NCBI RefSeq assembly: GCF_019578655.1
Contig: NC_063258.1
Span: 31,748,802-31,812,801 of the forward strand
DNA: 64,000 nucleotides
Direction of reading: 5' to 3'
Source: Ricinus communis
Lineage: Eukaryota > Streptophyta > Magnoliopsida > Malpighiales > Euphorbiaceae
The position numbers and the translations under genes are program-made. This document shows, piece by piece, positions 12,155 to 25,975 of the stretch (positions are counted from its first letter, which is position 1; every line of letters begins with the position of its first letter). Under the pieces are notes generated by a model that ran no database searches, was not told the DNA's origin, and saw nothing but the letters and a program-made list of their open reading frames with translations.

Positions 12155-15100
12155 ATGTGGAATTCCGCGGAGAATGCGTTTGCAAGAACATCATCGTTTC
12201 GGGAGCAAGGGGAAGACGAGGAAGCTCTCCGTTGGGCTGCTCTAGAGAGACTTCCTACTTATGATCGAGCACGGAGAGGTATTTTCAGGAACGTAGTTGG
12301 AGATCATAAAGAGATTGATGTAAGTGAGCTTCAAGCGCAAGAGCAGAAACTTCTACTTGAGCGCTTGGTCAACTCCGTTGATGATGATCCTGAGCGCTTC
12401 TTCGATCGGATACGCAAGCGTTTTGAAGCGTAAATTTCAAGCTTCTCCTCACATTTTGCTTCTTTTCATTTTTACTTTTAAGAATTAATTGAATGTTTTT
12501 TTTTTTTAAACAATTTATGGAAGTTGAGATTTTAATTTTTGAGTGATTGATTGATAGTGGTTTGAAAGTTTGAAACTACTTGACGCTGGTGTCATTTGGT
12601 CAGTTGGTGAACTCACTTTTGACTATATAAGGAGATAGTTCTTTTAAGCGGATGAGCTAACCTAGTCATGTAGTTTGTTTATTATTTGATAAAAATAAAT
12701 TAAATTTTCTTAGTTTTAAAATTATGTTATTTGGAAAATGATGGAATAATGATAGCAGATAAACTGCAGTCTTGTGCACAAATCAGTTATTTGAATGAGT
12801 TCAAAGGAATCTCAATTTAGGAGTGACACGGATCTCCTCTTTTAATATCTCTGAATATTTTATGAGTTTTCTCGAACTAAGATTAGCCGCATTTGGCATA
12901 AATGATGTCCAAGAATTTAATTAAACATATTTCTTGCAAAATCATGGCAATTCTGGTATAATTTCGTAAAGGAGGGACTGAATAGAATTCAATAAAATTC
13001 TTGCAATTTTAGACTTCGTAAAAGGAGGGAATTAAGATTTCTGAATTTTGCAACTTATTTTAAAGCTTATATTACTTTTTCTTTTCTTCATTAACAGAGT
13101 CGATTTGGAGTTTCCAAAGATTGAAGTTCGATTCCAGAATTTGACAGTTAATTCTTTTGTACATATTGGAAGTAGGGCACTTCCAACCATTCCCAATTTT
13201 ATTTTCAACATGACTGAGGTAGAATCATTACCATTCATGCAATATTTAAGTTTTCTTATGACTATTATTTAATTGTGGTTTCTTTTATTAAATCTTTTTT
13301 TTTGTGAAGGCTTTATTGAGGCAGTTGCGGATTTACAGAGGAAACAGGAGCAAGCTAACAATTCTAGATGATGTTTCTGGGATTATTAGACCTTCAAGGT
13401 ACATTTTCAGTTTGTAGTAGTATAATTGATGACTTTTGAGTCATTTGTTTTGTGTTCTAAGGTAAAAGTATTATGCTGTAGATTGACACTTCTGTTGGGT
13501 CCTCCAAGCTCTGGAAAGACAACGCTACTCTTGGCTCTCGCTGGACGTCTTGGACATGACTTGAAGGTATCCTGATTTGTTTTGTCTTTGAAATACCCGG
13601 TTTATAGGAACAGTTGAGGACTTCATTTCTTCTTCGTTCATATTGAAGGTGTCAGGGAAAATTACTTATAACGGGCATCGTGTAAATGAGTTTGTTGCTC
13701 CAAGGACGTCAGCATATGTCAGTCAACAGGACTGGCATGTGGCAGAGATGACTGTACGAGAAACTCTAGAGTTTGCAGGACGCTGTCAAGGTGTTGGGTT
13801 CAAATTCGGTAAGCTTAGAAATCCATGCATTTGCCTCCTTTTCTTCTCTCTTCCCTGGGTGCTATTGGTAATTGAAAACCCATGTTAAATGTGCTCCACC
13901 CCTTGACCACTTTAGCCAAGACTGCGCATGCTTAATCTAAATTCTAACGCGATGAAAGTGTGCACCAGATATGCTTTTGGAACTTGCGAGAAGAGAGAAG
14001 ATTGCTGGGATTAAACCTGAAGAAGATCTTGATATATTCATGAAGGTAATTGCCCAGTAAACTGTTCGGTTAGATTGACAAGAAGACACTCATGGTGGAC
14101 CAACAAATAGACTTTTATAACCACTAAATTAAACACACTTAAAAAAATGGCTCACTTTAACGAACGCCAACTCGATGTGACTTGCTCAATATAACTCGCT
14201 ACAACTCGTTTTTACTCAGCTTAAAATTTGACTTACTATAACCGACACATCTTACTTTTACTGAACACAATTTATTTATTTATTTATTTACTTTTATTTC
14301 CTGATGATTTGTTAATGCAAACATTTGGTTACTGCTATAATTTCTTTCACCAGTCTTTGGCTTTGGGAGGGCAGGAGACAAGCCTAGTGGTGGAGTACAT
14401 TATGAAGGTATACTCTTATATGTTGGTTTCTTTTATGCTTATAGCAAGCATGTTGCAGTTATAGCATTTCAAATTCACCTGTCTGGTGCATTTTGACTGA
14501 GCAATTCCTCCTAAAGATTGTAAGAAATTAAATCGTAGTAAAATCTTGTGCAAAATCTATTCCATTATCCGGTTCCTTATGCCTTGAGTGCAATCTGCTT
14601 TAGGGTTTTTTCAACACACTATCATATAAAGAACATAATTTACTTGGTTTTCTTTGTCTAAAAGCTTAATGGGAAGTAATAGCTCATTAAAAGCCACAGT
14701 TGGTTCTCTTTAATTGTTAGTCTTCTTCATTTAAAAAGTCTATGGATATACATTACATAGAATTTTGGATATCACCATTACATAAAAGTTTCGGAAAGAA
14801 GAAAATTTTTCTGCATTCATATTTAATCATCTACATCCCTTCTTTTGCATCCCCTGTATCTCGCTTGCAAATTTTGCTTTGAAATATTAGTGGAGCTGCT
14901 ATGATTAGAACTCGTGCAGTTTAGTTTTGGGGCTATATTCCTCGTTTGCAACCAAGAAAAGAGCTTCACAGGTATAAAAATGTAATTTATGAGGTTCTTA
15001 AAGATAATAATTTTTGGACTTTTCTGGTATGCCATTGGAAACTGGAATAGAAACAATAGACACCTTTAGGTGTATTTATTGTCAATCCCTTTCTCCACTT

Positions 15101-18100
15101 CGACAAAACAAACAAACTCATAATTGAGTCTTATTGAAAAGGGAAGTCAACCTTCTCCAGGAGTCTCTACTAAGTTTTCCCTAAACTAGCAGTTTATTGG
15201 TTATTCTGCTTGTTCTGGGAGTCAAATCATTGCATCTTTTTCTTCCAAATTTCAATTTATGTCAGAGTTTATGCTCGTTTGTCAAAGGTTGTTCATACCA
15301 ATTGCAGCATGACAGTTCGGTACATGTATATACAATCGGTTTGTAAACAAAAATAAATAAGAAAGCAATTTGTATCTTTTTGAACAACTTTAGGGTTGTT
15401 GCTATATTTTCAATTTATGTCCCTTAGTACTAACATACATTTGACAAAGATTTTAGGGTTGGATATATGTGCTGACACGTTGGTGGGTGATGAAATGCAT
15501 AAAGGGATCTCGGGGGGGCAGAAGAAGAGGCTCACGACAGGTGTGTATTGGCTCTCTCCCTCGTGCATGTGTCATGGTTTGTGGTTTTATAAAGAAAAAT
15601 TCTTGCGTAGCTCTGTTATATATCCCACCTATACCTATAAAATATGTGTCAATCTTAAAATATAAAGTTCTTATATATATGTGACTCTTTTTTTTTCTTT
15701 TTTAATATACACAAGATATCTGGATAAATTATAAAAAAAAAAATAAAATCAAACCTGGCAGTGGATTATGTATCCCCCATGCGGGTTCATTCTCATTGTC
15801 GCCTATTAATAAATGTACCATTTGTTATAGTAAGTAAATAGAGTGTAATAATCTTTCTATTAAGCCAGGATGTGGAAATCCCTTCTATTATTGGATCTGT
15901 ACCATCGCTTTACTAACAAAGATATTTGGTTTTTATTTGAGAATAAGGTGTTCCGTGTGCGATTTTCAGGTGAATTGCTGGTTGGTCCAGCTAGAGTATT
16001 ATTCATGGATGAAATTTCAAATGGGCTTGATAGTTCAACCACTTATCAAATCATCAAATATCTTAGGCATTCCACTTGTGCCCTTGATGGGACTACTCTG
16101 ATTTCTTTGCTTCAACCTGCTCCCGAGACTTATGAGCTATTCGATGATGTTATACTTCTATGTGAGGGACAGATTGTGTACCAGGGACCCCGCGATAATG
16201 TTCTTGATTTCTTTGCCTATATGGGCTTTCGTTGTCCTGAAAGAAAGAATGTGGCAGACTTCTTGCAAGAAGTAAGCAACGTGGAGCTTGTGATGCAAAT
16301 TGCATCTATCATCTGTTATTTTTGCTCTAATCAATCTTCTTACAGGTTACGTCAAAGAAGGACCAAGAGCAGTATTGGTCTGTTGCTAACCGCCCATATA
16401 GGTACATACCTCCAGGGAAGTTTGTTGAAGCTTTTCGTTCATATCACACTGGTAAAAGTTTGTCTCGGGAGCTGGAAGTTCCTTTTGATAAACGATATAA
16501 TCATCCAGCAGCGTTGTCAACTTGTCGTTTTGGTATGAAGCGGAGTGAACTTTTGAAGATCAGCTTTAACTGGCAGAAACTACTGATGAAACGAAATTCT
16601 TTTATCTATGTTTTCAAATTTATTCAGGTATAAATTATTGACCTTATTTCATTTGCAAGATCTCTTAATTTATGTATATTTATGTCTATATGAATGTAAC
16701 TATAAATATTTTGTTGTGTTCATCTTCCCGTACACAGTCCCCTTCCATTTTAATGCTGTTATTATGAAATGTTTTTTTGCAGCTATTTATTGTTGCTTTG
16801 ATCACAATGAGTGTATTCTTCCGGACAACAATGCATCATAATACAGTATTCGATGGAGGCCTGTATGTTGGGTCACTATACTTTTCGATGGTCATTATTC
16901 TTTTTAATGGCTTTACAGAGGTGTCAATGTTGGTAGCTAAGCTTCCTGTGCTCTACAAGCATAGAGATTTGCACTTCTACCCAAGCTGGGCTTACACAAT
17001 TCCTGCTTGGGTCCTAAGTATACCAACTTCACTCATGGAGTCTGGTCTGTGGGTAGCAGTTACATACTATGTGATGGGATATGATCCTAATATTACAAGG
17101 TAAAGTATGAGTTCAATAGAATTCTGCACAAATTTGGTGATTGACTTTGATGGGACTTTGTTGCCTTGATTCTTTAATCTGTATAATTTTTTGGCAGTAC
17201 TTTGTTATTTAAGTCTTTAATTTGCAGATTTTTCCGGCAATTCTTGTTATATTTCTCTCTGCACCAAATGTCTATATCACTATTCCGTGTCATTGGATCG
17301 TTGGGCCGTCATATGATAGTTGCTAACACCTTCGGATCTTTTGCCATGTTGGTTGTCATGGCTCTTGGAGGATACATCATTTCAAGGGGTAAAACAAAAT
17401 TTTTTAGCAGCTATACTTAATTTGCCATCTCGTTTATCTTTCTTTTTTTCCTTTTTTAAAGTTTTCTTGACTTTTTGTGACAGAGTATATCCCAAGCTGG
17501 TGGATATGGGGTTTCTGGGTTTCTCCTCTGATGTATGCTCAAAATGCAGCTTCAGTAAATGAATTCCTTGGACATTCTTGGGATAAGGTTGTCATTAATC
17601 TGCTCCATTTAATTTGTAGCTTCTTAGTGCTTGTTAGTCTGCTAGTCAAGCATGGTAGTTATGTATGGATAGTTAACCAAATTGCTATAACTTGCATCAA
17701 AATGATATTTGGTGGGGCAAAATTCCTCCTATAACATGAGCGGATCTTTCCTGTTAATTGAGTTTTTCTACTTCATATTTTTTCATTACCAGCATTCTGT
17801 ACTGACTTTTTAAGCTCTCCTGACCCTGGAGCTTACATTTTCATTTACACCTTGTGCTTCTGGAGCTCCTAAATATTGAAACTAGAATCTTGTTTGGTTT
17901 TAGCATTTAATATTTAAATTACAAACTAGTTTTAATTTCTTTTTAAGAAGTACAATAAATTGCCTATTGTTTGATTTTTTTCGACTTTAAGTATGTAACA
18001 TTTTTTTAACAATCAATGTAAATTATTTACTCTATTAGTAAAATTAAGTACATTGTTTGAACCATTAATTTGTTAATGTGGCACCTACGTGGTAGAAGAG

Positions 18101-21100
18101 AAAATTTCATATAAGCAGAAATTATGGTACATCAACATAAAAGTGTGTCATGTTGTGCTGCAAGTAGAATGTAGCCATTTGGCTATGTCAAGAAAATTTG
18201 ATTGTGTTATGGCAATGTACTCAATTTTGCTAATGATGTGAACCACATTCATTGACTTGTTAAGAAAATTACCACATATACCAACACCCCACCCCTCCCC
18301 CCAAGATCTTAATTAACATTCTTTGTTTCCTGCTGCTTTTGTAGAAATTTGGGAATGATACTAGCATTTCATTAGGCGAGGCATTACTCAAAGCACGCAG
18401 CTTGTTTCCTGAGAGCTACTGGTATTGGATTGGGGTTGGTGCTTTGCTTGGATATGCAGTTTTATTCAATTCCTTGTTTACTCTCTTCCTAGCTCACCTT
18501 AATCGTAAGCCAAATGTTTCCTAATCTTAAACTTATGCCAAAAGGTATATCCCAATAAAGAAGTCATTATACTAAAACAATGATTCTGTTTTCTGCAGCT
18601 TTGGGGAGGCAACAACCTGTTGTCTCCAAGGAAGAGCTTCAAGAGAGAGAGAAAAGAAGGAAAGGTGAAAATGTTGTTATTGAACTGAGAGAGTACTTGC
18701 AGCATTCAGGCTCATTTAATGGTGTGTGAACTACATTCCATCCTGGCTTTTCCTATCTGTTAATTAATAGTGCACATCAAGCACAACCAATTGTTTGAAC
18801 TTCCATTCATAATTCTTAAATTCTGGATAGGAAAGCACTTCAAGCAAAAAGGCATGGTTCTCCCATTTCAACCGCTTTCCATGTCTTTCAGCAATATCAA
18901 TTACTTTGTGGATGTCCCTTTGGTGTGTATATATCTCCTTTCTTGTCTGCATTATATTTTCGGAAATATTTTGGAAAGACAAATGCCTTATTGCAGTGCT
19001 TTTCAGGAGTTGAAGCAACAAGGAATAGTAGAAGAGAAATTGCAGTTATTAGTTAATGTTACTGGAGCATTTAGACCTGGTGTGCTTACAGCACTTGTTG
19101 GAGTCAGTGGTGCTGGAAAAACGACCCTCATGGATGTTTTAGCTGGTAGGAAAACTGGTGGGGTCATAGAAGGGAACATATATATATCTGGTTATCCCAA
19201 AAGACAAGAAACTTTTGCAAGAATTTCCGGTTACTGTGAGCAAAATGATATTCATTCTCCAGGCTTGACTCTTCTTGAGTCACTCCTTTTCTCTGCGTGG
19301 CTTCGGTTACCATCAGAAGTTGACATGGAGACCCAACAGGTTACTATAAATATCCTTTGGCTCTCTACTGTGGCTTGGGTATATTTTGACTTCACAAGGG
19401 TTGATTTTTTCAGGCCTTTGTTGAGGAGGTGATGGAACTTGTGGAGCTTACTCCTTTAGCTGGGGCATTGGTTGGTCTACCTGGAGTAAATGGTCTCTCG
19501 ACAGAACAAAGAAAAAGGTTAACAATTGCTGTTGAACTGGTCGCTAATCCATCTATAGTGTTCATGGATGAGCCCACATCAGGATTGGATGCAAGGGCTG
19601 CAGCCATTGTGATGAGGACTGTGAGGAACATTGTCAACACTGGGCGGACAATTGTCTGCACAATCCATCAGCCCAGCATAGACATCTTTGAATCCTTTGA
19701 TGAGGTATACATTTCTTTATGTGTTTGGACATTCAATAGCTTCTGGAGCTGTGTTTTCCTCCCTGAGATATTGTTTGCCAGAAATCAGAAATTCTCGTGA
19801 ATAGCATCACCCTGCCACATCCCAGTAGCTTCCTTACAAATAGCAACCTGTCACTTATGGCAGAATATATGTCTGAACAAATACCTAAGAGGAACTTAAG
19901 TTGGGATGTATATTTTCTTTTAAAATTTTATGATTGTTAATCATCCAGGCTGATGGTGCACGAGGCTCAAGCCTCTGCGCTTCAAATTCACTCAGGCGCA
20001 TCCCTTAGAAGAGTTGATGAGGTGCGAAAAAAGCGCATCTCACTAAAATCAGACCAAATATTTGTTTTTGACTTCTAATTGAAATTAGGGTAGTGATGGT
20101 AAATAAATACAAGCTGTACCATAAGCCTGTTTAGACCTAATCACTTCAAAAAATGGAAAAAGATTCAGAAGGAGTTGTACAAGTATTTAGAAAACAAGTA
20201 ATTTTCTATGTTTGTGCATATATTTTATGTTAGATTAGCATTGATACTAAGTTTATGATTTTATGCATGCATTATTGTTGTGAGTCTTACTAGCTTTATG
20301 GTATGAAATTTATCTTCTTTTTTCTTTTCTTTTTGCACCTCACTTTGGTAAGGCGCGTGCCTGTTCTTGGCTCCAGGACCCCTTTGTGTCTTGTGCCTTC
20401 AACACTGGATTTTTGATATCCTCCTCTGCTTTGTAATTGCAGCTTTGGGGTTTTTGATATCCTCCTCTGATTTGTGATTGCAGCTTTTGTTTATGAAGCG
20501 TGGAGGAGAGCTAATTTATGCTGGTCCGCTTGGTCCCAGGTCTTGTGAGCTCATCAAATACTTTGAGGTGAGACTCTGCATTTTCTTATGCCTTTGCTAA
20601 TGCATCTGTAGTTAGCTCATTCTTAATTTAGTGTTGAAACTTTGCCTCAACATATGAAAAGGTATTAATAATCTGTATATTCTCCATTTGTAGGCAGTTG
20701 AAGGGGTGCCAAAAATCAGGCCTGGATATAATCCTGCTGCCTGGATGCTTGAAGTTACATCCTCATCAGAAGAAATCCGTCTGGGCGTGGACTTTGCAGA
20801 AATATACCGAAGATCAAGTCTATTTCAGTATGGTCAATTTCTGGAAATTTCAGCTTTTAGTTTTCCTATTGTGAAATACCACCATCATTCTGTTTCTTGT
20901 TTCTCTTTAGCTAATTTTTGCTGTCTTCTGTTGTTTCAGGTGGAACAGGGAAATGATTGAAAGTCTAAGCAAGCCAAGTAATAACACAAAAGAGTTGAAT
21001 TTTCCAACCAAGTATGCTCAGTCATTTCTTGAGCAGTTTCTAGCATGTCTTTGGAAGCAACACTTATCTTATTGGAGAAACCCACAATATACTGCGGTTC

Positions 21101-22877
21101 GGTTCTTCTATACTGTTGTAATCTCAATAATGCTTGGAACAATATGTTGGAAATTTGGATCAAAAAGGTATTTGCTTTAAAGTTTGTCAGAAGAATCTTC
21201 TATGTTTTCTTTCTTTTGGCAATGTATCTTATTGAGATGGTTTCATACCTCGGGTCTTGTGGCATTAGTGCTGCAAAATTGATTCGTTTATGACTTTTCT
21301 ATGCATCTTTAGTAGTTTATTATGTCTAAGCAATTGATGAAATAAAGTACTCTTTTCAGACCCACTTAGAATGCTGTATGAGGTCCACAAGTGATTGTGG
21401 ATTGTAATACTAGCTGTAGGCTGAAAAGTACCAACTTTAAATTTCATGAATAAATGATTTGCAATGCTTGCATTATCTTGTAAACCTAGTCTTGATTCCT
21501 ATATTATTAGGTTTTCTGTCATTTGAACGCATGCTATCTATTTATTTATTGCAGGAAGAATGATCAGGAGCTATTCAATGCCATGGGATCCATGTATACA
21601 GCAGTCTTGTTCATTGGAATTACCAATGGATCTGCTGTTCAACCCGTTGTTTCTATTGAAAGATTCGTGTCATATCGAGAAAGGGTTGCAGGATTGTACT
21701 CAGCTCTACCCTTTGCATTTGCTCAGGTTTACTGGAGTGCAACCCTTTCTTTTTAATGATTTTTGGTGCAAAAATCCCTTGGCTATCCAAAGATCAACTA
21801 TTCAATTTTCTTTCCTTGTGCAGGTTGCTATTGAGTTCCCCTATGTGTTTGCACAAACAATTATTTACTGTTCAATTTTCTACTCCTTAGCCGCATTCCA
21901 GTGGACTGCTCTGAAATTTATTTGGTACATGTTCTTTATGTACTTTACCATGTTATATTTCACTTTCTACGGAATGATGACGACTGCTATCACGCCGAAT
22001 CACAATGTGGCCGCCATTATTGCTGCTCCGTTTTACATGCTCTGGAATCTTTTCAGTGGCTTTATGATTCCTTATAAGGTATTTAAGTGAATTCTCCTTT
22101 GCTTTACAGTCAAGAGTTTGGCTGCATCAGAATGCATCTTATTTCCTCATTCTCATTGTTTGCCAAGTTGGTCAGTCAGGAATAAATGTGCATGTTTGAT
22201 TATGCCATTGGCTTTACATCATACCATATTTATTCTGCGTAGTTCAAGGACAAGTTATCTAACATGTGTTATACACCAGTATCTTACAACCTGTCTTGTT
22301 TTTCACCTCTTTGATAGAAAATGCGACATTTAACTTATAAAACTTGTACTAAGTCCTTGAGCTGGCTGCTTTTTCATTTCACCAATTTTTCCTGTCATGC
22401 GTAATACGGTAAATGTATATAGTTTCTGTTTAATGCACCAATACCATCCGATTTCACTCTATAGCCTCTCTTCTTCTCTAGTAAACAGATAAATATAACT
22501 TTTGCCTGAGTCGCATATGACAGGTATTGTCCATACGAGGAGTGCGTCATTACTTATTATGTTTTACCTTTTTTCCTTTTTCTGAAAAAATTATTCACAA
22601 ACAGAGGATCCCTATATGGTGGAGATGGTATTACTGGGCAAACCCTATAGCATGGACTCTATATGGCCTTTTGACTTCACAGTATGGTGATGATGATACG
22701 CTCATGAGGGTGTCAGATAGGGATGGCTTGGTACCTGTAAAGCAAGTGCTAAGGGAAGTTTTTGGATTTAGGCATGATTTCTTGGGTGTAGCGGGTGTCA
22801 TGGTTGTCGGTTTCTGTGTGTTTTTCGCAGTCATTTTTGCTTTTGCGATAAAAGCTTTTAATTTCCAGAGGAGATGA
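12155..22877 (+). CDS. ABCG32: Full-size PDR-type ABC transporter, ABCG32/PEC1 orthologue
   Basis: A plasma-membrane exporter of the pleiotropic drug resistance group. In Arabidopsis ABCG32 is needed to deliver cutin precursors to the cuticle. I assemble 24 coding exons: 12155-12429, 13098-13218, 13310-13398, 13482-13566, 13649-13808, 13969-14045, 14354-14407, 15450-15540, 15970-16271, 16346-16627, 16783-17099, 17228-17388, 17484-17587, 18345-18504, 18599-18721, 18831-18922, 19007-19339, 19414-19704, 20484-20567, 20694-20827, 20940-21167, 21555-21726, 21824-22078 and 22605-22877. They sum to 4263 bases, or 1420 residues, the length I know for the family member. Layout is NBD1-TMD1-NBD2-TMD2. 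NBD1 has Walker A GPPSSGKT (about 168-175), signature ISGGQ (about 307-311) and Walker B RVLFMDE (to 332). NBD2 has GVSGAGKT (863-870), the variant signature LSTEQ (about 970-974) and IVFMDE (to 995). It ends FNFQRR. All splice sites are canonical with no lesion. The MWNSAENAF start and closing residues favour ABCG32 over other PDRs. Confidence 0.97.
19944..20406. repeat. Probable transposon relic inside ABCG32 intron 18
   Basis: Within intron 18 (19705-20483) both ends of this block carry AGGCGC/GCGCCT-like words (near 19970-20040 and 20350-20400). Such text is typical of decayed plant transposons and would explain why this intron is long. I see no clear terminal repeats or target duplication, so the class is unknown. 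Confidence 0.3.
20407..20488 (+). repeat. Tandem duplication of the intron 18 splice acceptor of ABCG32
   Basis: Two adjacent copies of about 41 bases each carry the polypyrimidine tract and a TTGCAG acceptor. The acceptor AGs are at 20441-20442 and 20482-20483. Only the second gives the expected protein (LLFMKRGGE). The first would add 41 bases and bring in a TGA at 20455-20457, so its use would cause frameshift and early termination. Confidence 0.85.
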
Positions 22878-24473
22878 AAGGGTGGCTTTGTGAGTTATTA
22901 AATAAACGTGTTTCAAAAGCGTTCCATGCGAGACTGGAACAAGTGGGCTAATTGCTACTGAAAAATGCATGCATTAAATTTGTGACTCTAATGAGTGAAT
23001 CATTTGGAGTGAAGATAACAATTAGTCAGAAATTCTTTTTAACGTTTGTATAATTTTATAGGAATTATATCTATAAATTGTATAGTTGTCTCAATTGAAT
23101 TCGATTGGCTTATTAAGAATGAAGGATCAGTCATTCAGAATGCTTTTGTTCAAGCTTGTCTTTTCATGGTTCTCTTCTTGCATTTTCATTCTTTTTAAAC
23201 AGTTTTAGTCTTTCTTTCAATTTCAATTTTTCGGTCTTTAAACCACTCCATTTTCTATTTATCAAAAGGGCAAAAAAAAGAAAAAGAAGGTAAAACTGTG
23301 TTTTCTTCCCCCATAAAGTATTGTTAATTCATCCATGGGAACTTGATTGATATAGCAGACGTAATCCGAAAGAAGATTCATAGGTGGGATAAGATATTTA
23401 TGGAAAACATATATATTGTATTGTAACCTTGGTCCGGTGGGTTAAGGTACTTATGGACTAAGATATGGAAAAGATGCCTATATATTTAACTATTTGGTAC
23501 TCTAACATTTGTCGTGTTGCCTCAACAAACACAAATTTATATGAAAGCTGACAGATATTGCATATCATCGTTTAACTAGGTAGAACCAACTTCGGCTTGG
23601 GATTGGGCGTAGTACTTAGCCTGCTCTTTTCTTTTTTCTTTTCCAATCTGCCAAACGCCTAATTAATAAGTGGAAACCAATCAAAATGATATGCCTCCTT
23701 CTAAAATATCCAAGACCGCCGCCCATTTCAGTAACAGCTTTTCTTTTTCTCATTTTCTGAGAGTGTCAAATTAATCATCATATCCGAACCCGATTGCTCA
23801 AGTAAATATTAGCATGTTAGAGTTAAATTTTAATAGGTTGGTATCAAAATTAAATTCATCTATTTATGACACGATTTGAAACTTATGCTATAGCATATTG
23901 ACCTATAAATTGATTATTATCTTTTTGGTTACTATTTAAGTAAATATATTTTATATGTCATATCGTGTTACATATGTTATTTCAAACAATTAATTACTTT
24001 AGTTATTATTTCAGTAAATCTATTTTATATGTGCAGTGTCGTATTATACATATCAAATCGTGTTACACGTCCTACTGCATAACAATTTGAATAAACATGT
24101 TATACGTGTGATATTTGTATAAACATTTAAATTTCTTATCGTATGAGGTTGAGATACGTTGACATAATTAATAAATGAATTGTGGTCATATTAACCATAA
24201 TCATATTATTTGAGTAGTTCAATCCAAGATGAATATGATTCACCAACTCGTTTTGATATGTCTATCATTTTCTTATTTATAATATATGTAAAGAAGCTTG
24301 AGTTTTTCAATGAAGTTTCACTTGATAACATTTTATAAACCTATATTACGTAAAAGTTACAATTAAAAATTATATGTGGCTTTGATGTGGTTATATAATA
24401 ATAATAAATAAAATAAAATAATAATATTAAATACATCCTAATGTTAAATACTAATCAAATAAATAATAAATAA
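22878..24473. other. ABCG32 3' region and AT-rich intergenic DNA
   Basis: No gene is seen. The first 400 or so bases are the ABCG32 3' flank, which is present a second time at 38765-39620. After about 23.8 kb the sequence becomes extremely AT-rich with no recognisable coding content. Confidence 0.6.
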
Positions 24474-25342
24474 TCTATAATATATGTATATATATATATA
24501 TATATATATAAAGAAGATCAAGCTTTTCCGAGACTCTATGTGGCATAGTTTTATAAAGTTCTAACATATTATTTTCCAATGAAAAAATAACACATGATAT
24601 ATTTTAAAAAATATTAACTATAATATTTATAAAAATATTAAATGTGATCTAAGATTCTCATAATAAATATAGTAAAAATATATGACTTATTTAAATATAA
24701 GATGTTTTAGTATTTGATAACATTTCTATCATAATTATATCATATGATTAATTTTGACTTATTCGACCAATTAAATATCAACTTAATTTATAGAGTATCA
24801 AATAATGCAATTCATTATATCTTCGGGACATAGAATGAGATTAACTAAGAAACTCTTAGGTAAATACTTGACATATAAATTTTTTATTTAAATTAAATAT
24901 CTAATTATTAATTAATTGTTTTAAACTAAAAAATAGGTAATGTAAAAGGAAACGATTAATATAATGATAAAGCTACTAGACATTAAGTTGAGTAGGTAAT
25001 TTGAAATAATACAAAGTATTATTTAGATCTATTTAATTAAATAGAATATACTGTGAAAATATATTATTTTGATATTTATTTATTTAATTTTTAGAATTAT
25101 TAACCCGATTGATGAATATATCAACTGAAACAAATATCTTAATTATTAATTATTTTTATTTAATATTTATTATTAAATAAAAATATTCTAAAATATTTTG
25201 TAATAATCAATTTAAGTAAAGAAAGTTATATCCTTAAATTAATTCATAAAATAATTATATAAGAAAAAACATATATGGTAAATTAATAATAATGGATCTA
25301 ACTATTAACATTCAGGTGTAATGCTCTTGGATTAAAAACTAG
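24474..25342 (+). mobile_element. Eroded non-autonomous Helitron candidate
   Basis: The left end starts TCTATA after an A, then a TA run and a GTGGCAT word, which is the usual look of plant Helitron 5' ends. The right end is TTAAAAACTAG followed by T, so the borders read A|TC...CTAG|T as expected for insertion between A and T. The hairpin expected just before CTAG is too degraded to confirm (around 25312-25330). It has no coding capacity, about 870 bases and very high AT content. Confidence 0.4.
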
Positions 25343-25562
25343 TATATTTTAAGTATATATATCATAAAATATTAGAGAAGACCAGAAAACTAAGCAAACC
25401 AAATTAAAATTATTTAGTTCAATTCGACTCGATCTTTTAAGGAACTTTAGGTTTCCATTTTGACTCTAATGCACTGTATGCTAACTCCTATCTCTATCGG
25501 TTTATTCACCTACAATTTACCCCAGTAGGTGTAATAATATCAAGTATTTAATAACAGTTACA

Positions 25563-25975
25563 CTAAGGCTCTATTTAGTTCGATTGGCTAATGTAGTTTG
25601 TAGCCAGTGGCTGATATCTGGTAGCTGATGACTGATAAATTAAACTGTTTGGTAAATTTTATTGGCAGTTACTGATACAATTTATTACAAATTTGACTTT
25701 TTTTTTTCTTTCAAAGTAACAAAAAAAAGTTAGAACTTCTCAGAGATTTATTTTTTATTATACAATCACATATATTAAGATACTAATTTTGACTCGCAGC
25801 ATATATGAATTATTATTATTAATGAAACAATAAATATTTAAGCTTCAAAAAGCAATTAATACTTATTAAATAGAAATTGTTTGGTTCAGAAATTTATTTT
25901 TTAGTGGATAATTATAATATAGTGTATGATAAAAACTTAAAAAACAACAGCTGATATCCATATAAAAATAGTGTC
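25563..25975. repeat. Possible truncated hAT-type MITE
   Basis: The block opens with GGCTCTATTTAGTTCG followed by repeated GGCTGAT/AGCTGAT words, a style common at plant hAT-derived MITE ends. CAGCTGATATCC near 25950 partly mirrors the left end. The expected complementary terminus is missing, so the element, if real, is truncated. Confidence 0.25.

Noticed and set aside
15469..15684. A 71-codon frame overlapping ABCG32 exon 8
   Set aside because: It is an out-of-frame shadow of exon 8 (the ISGGQ signature region).
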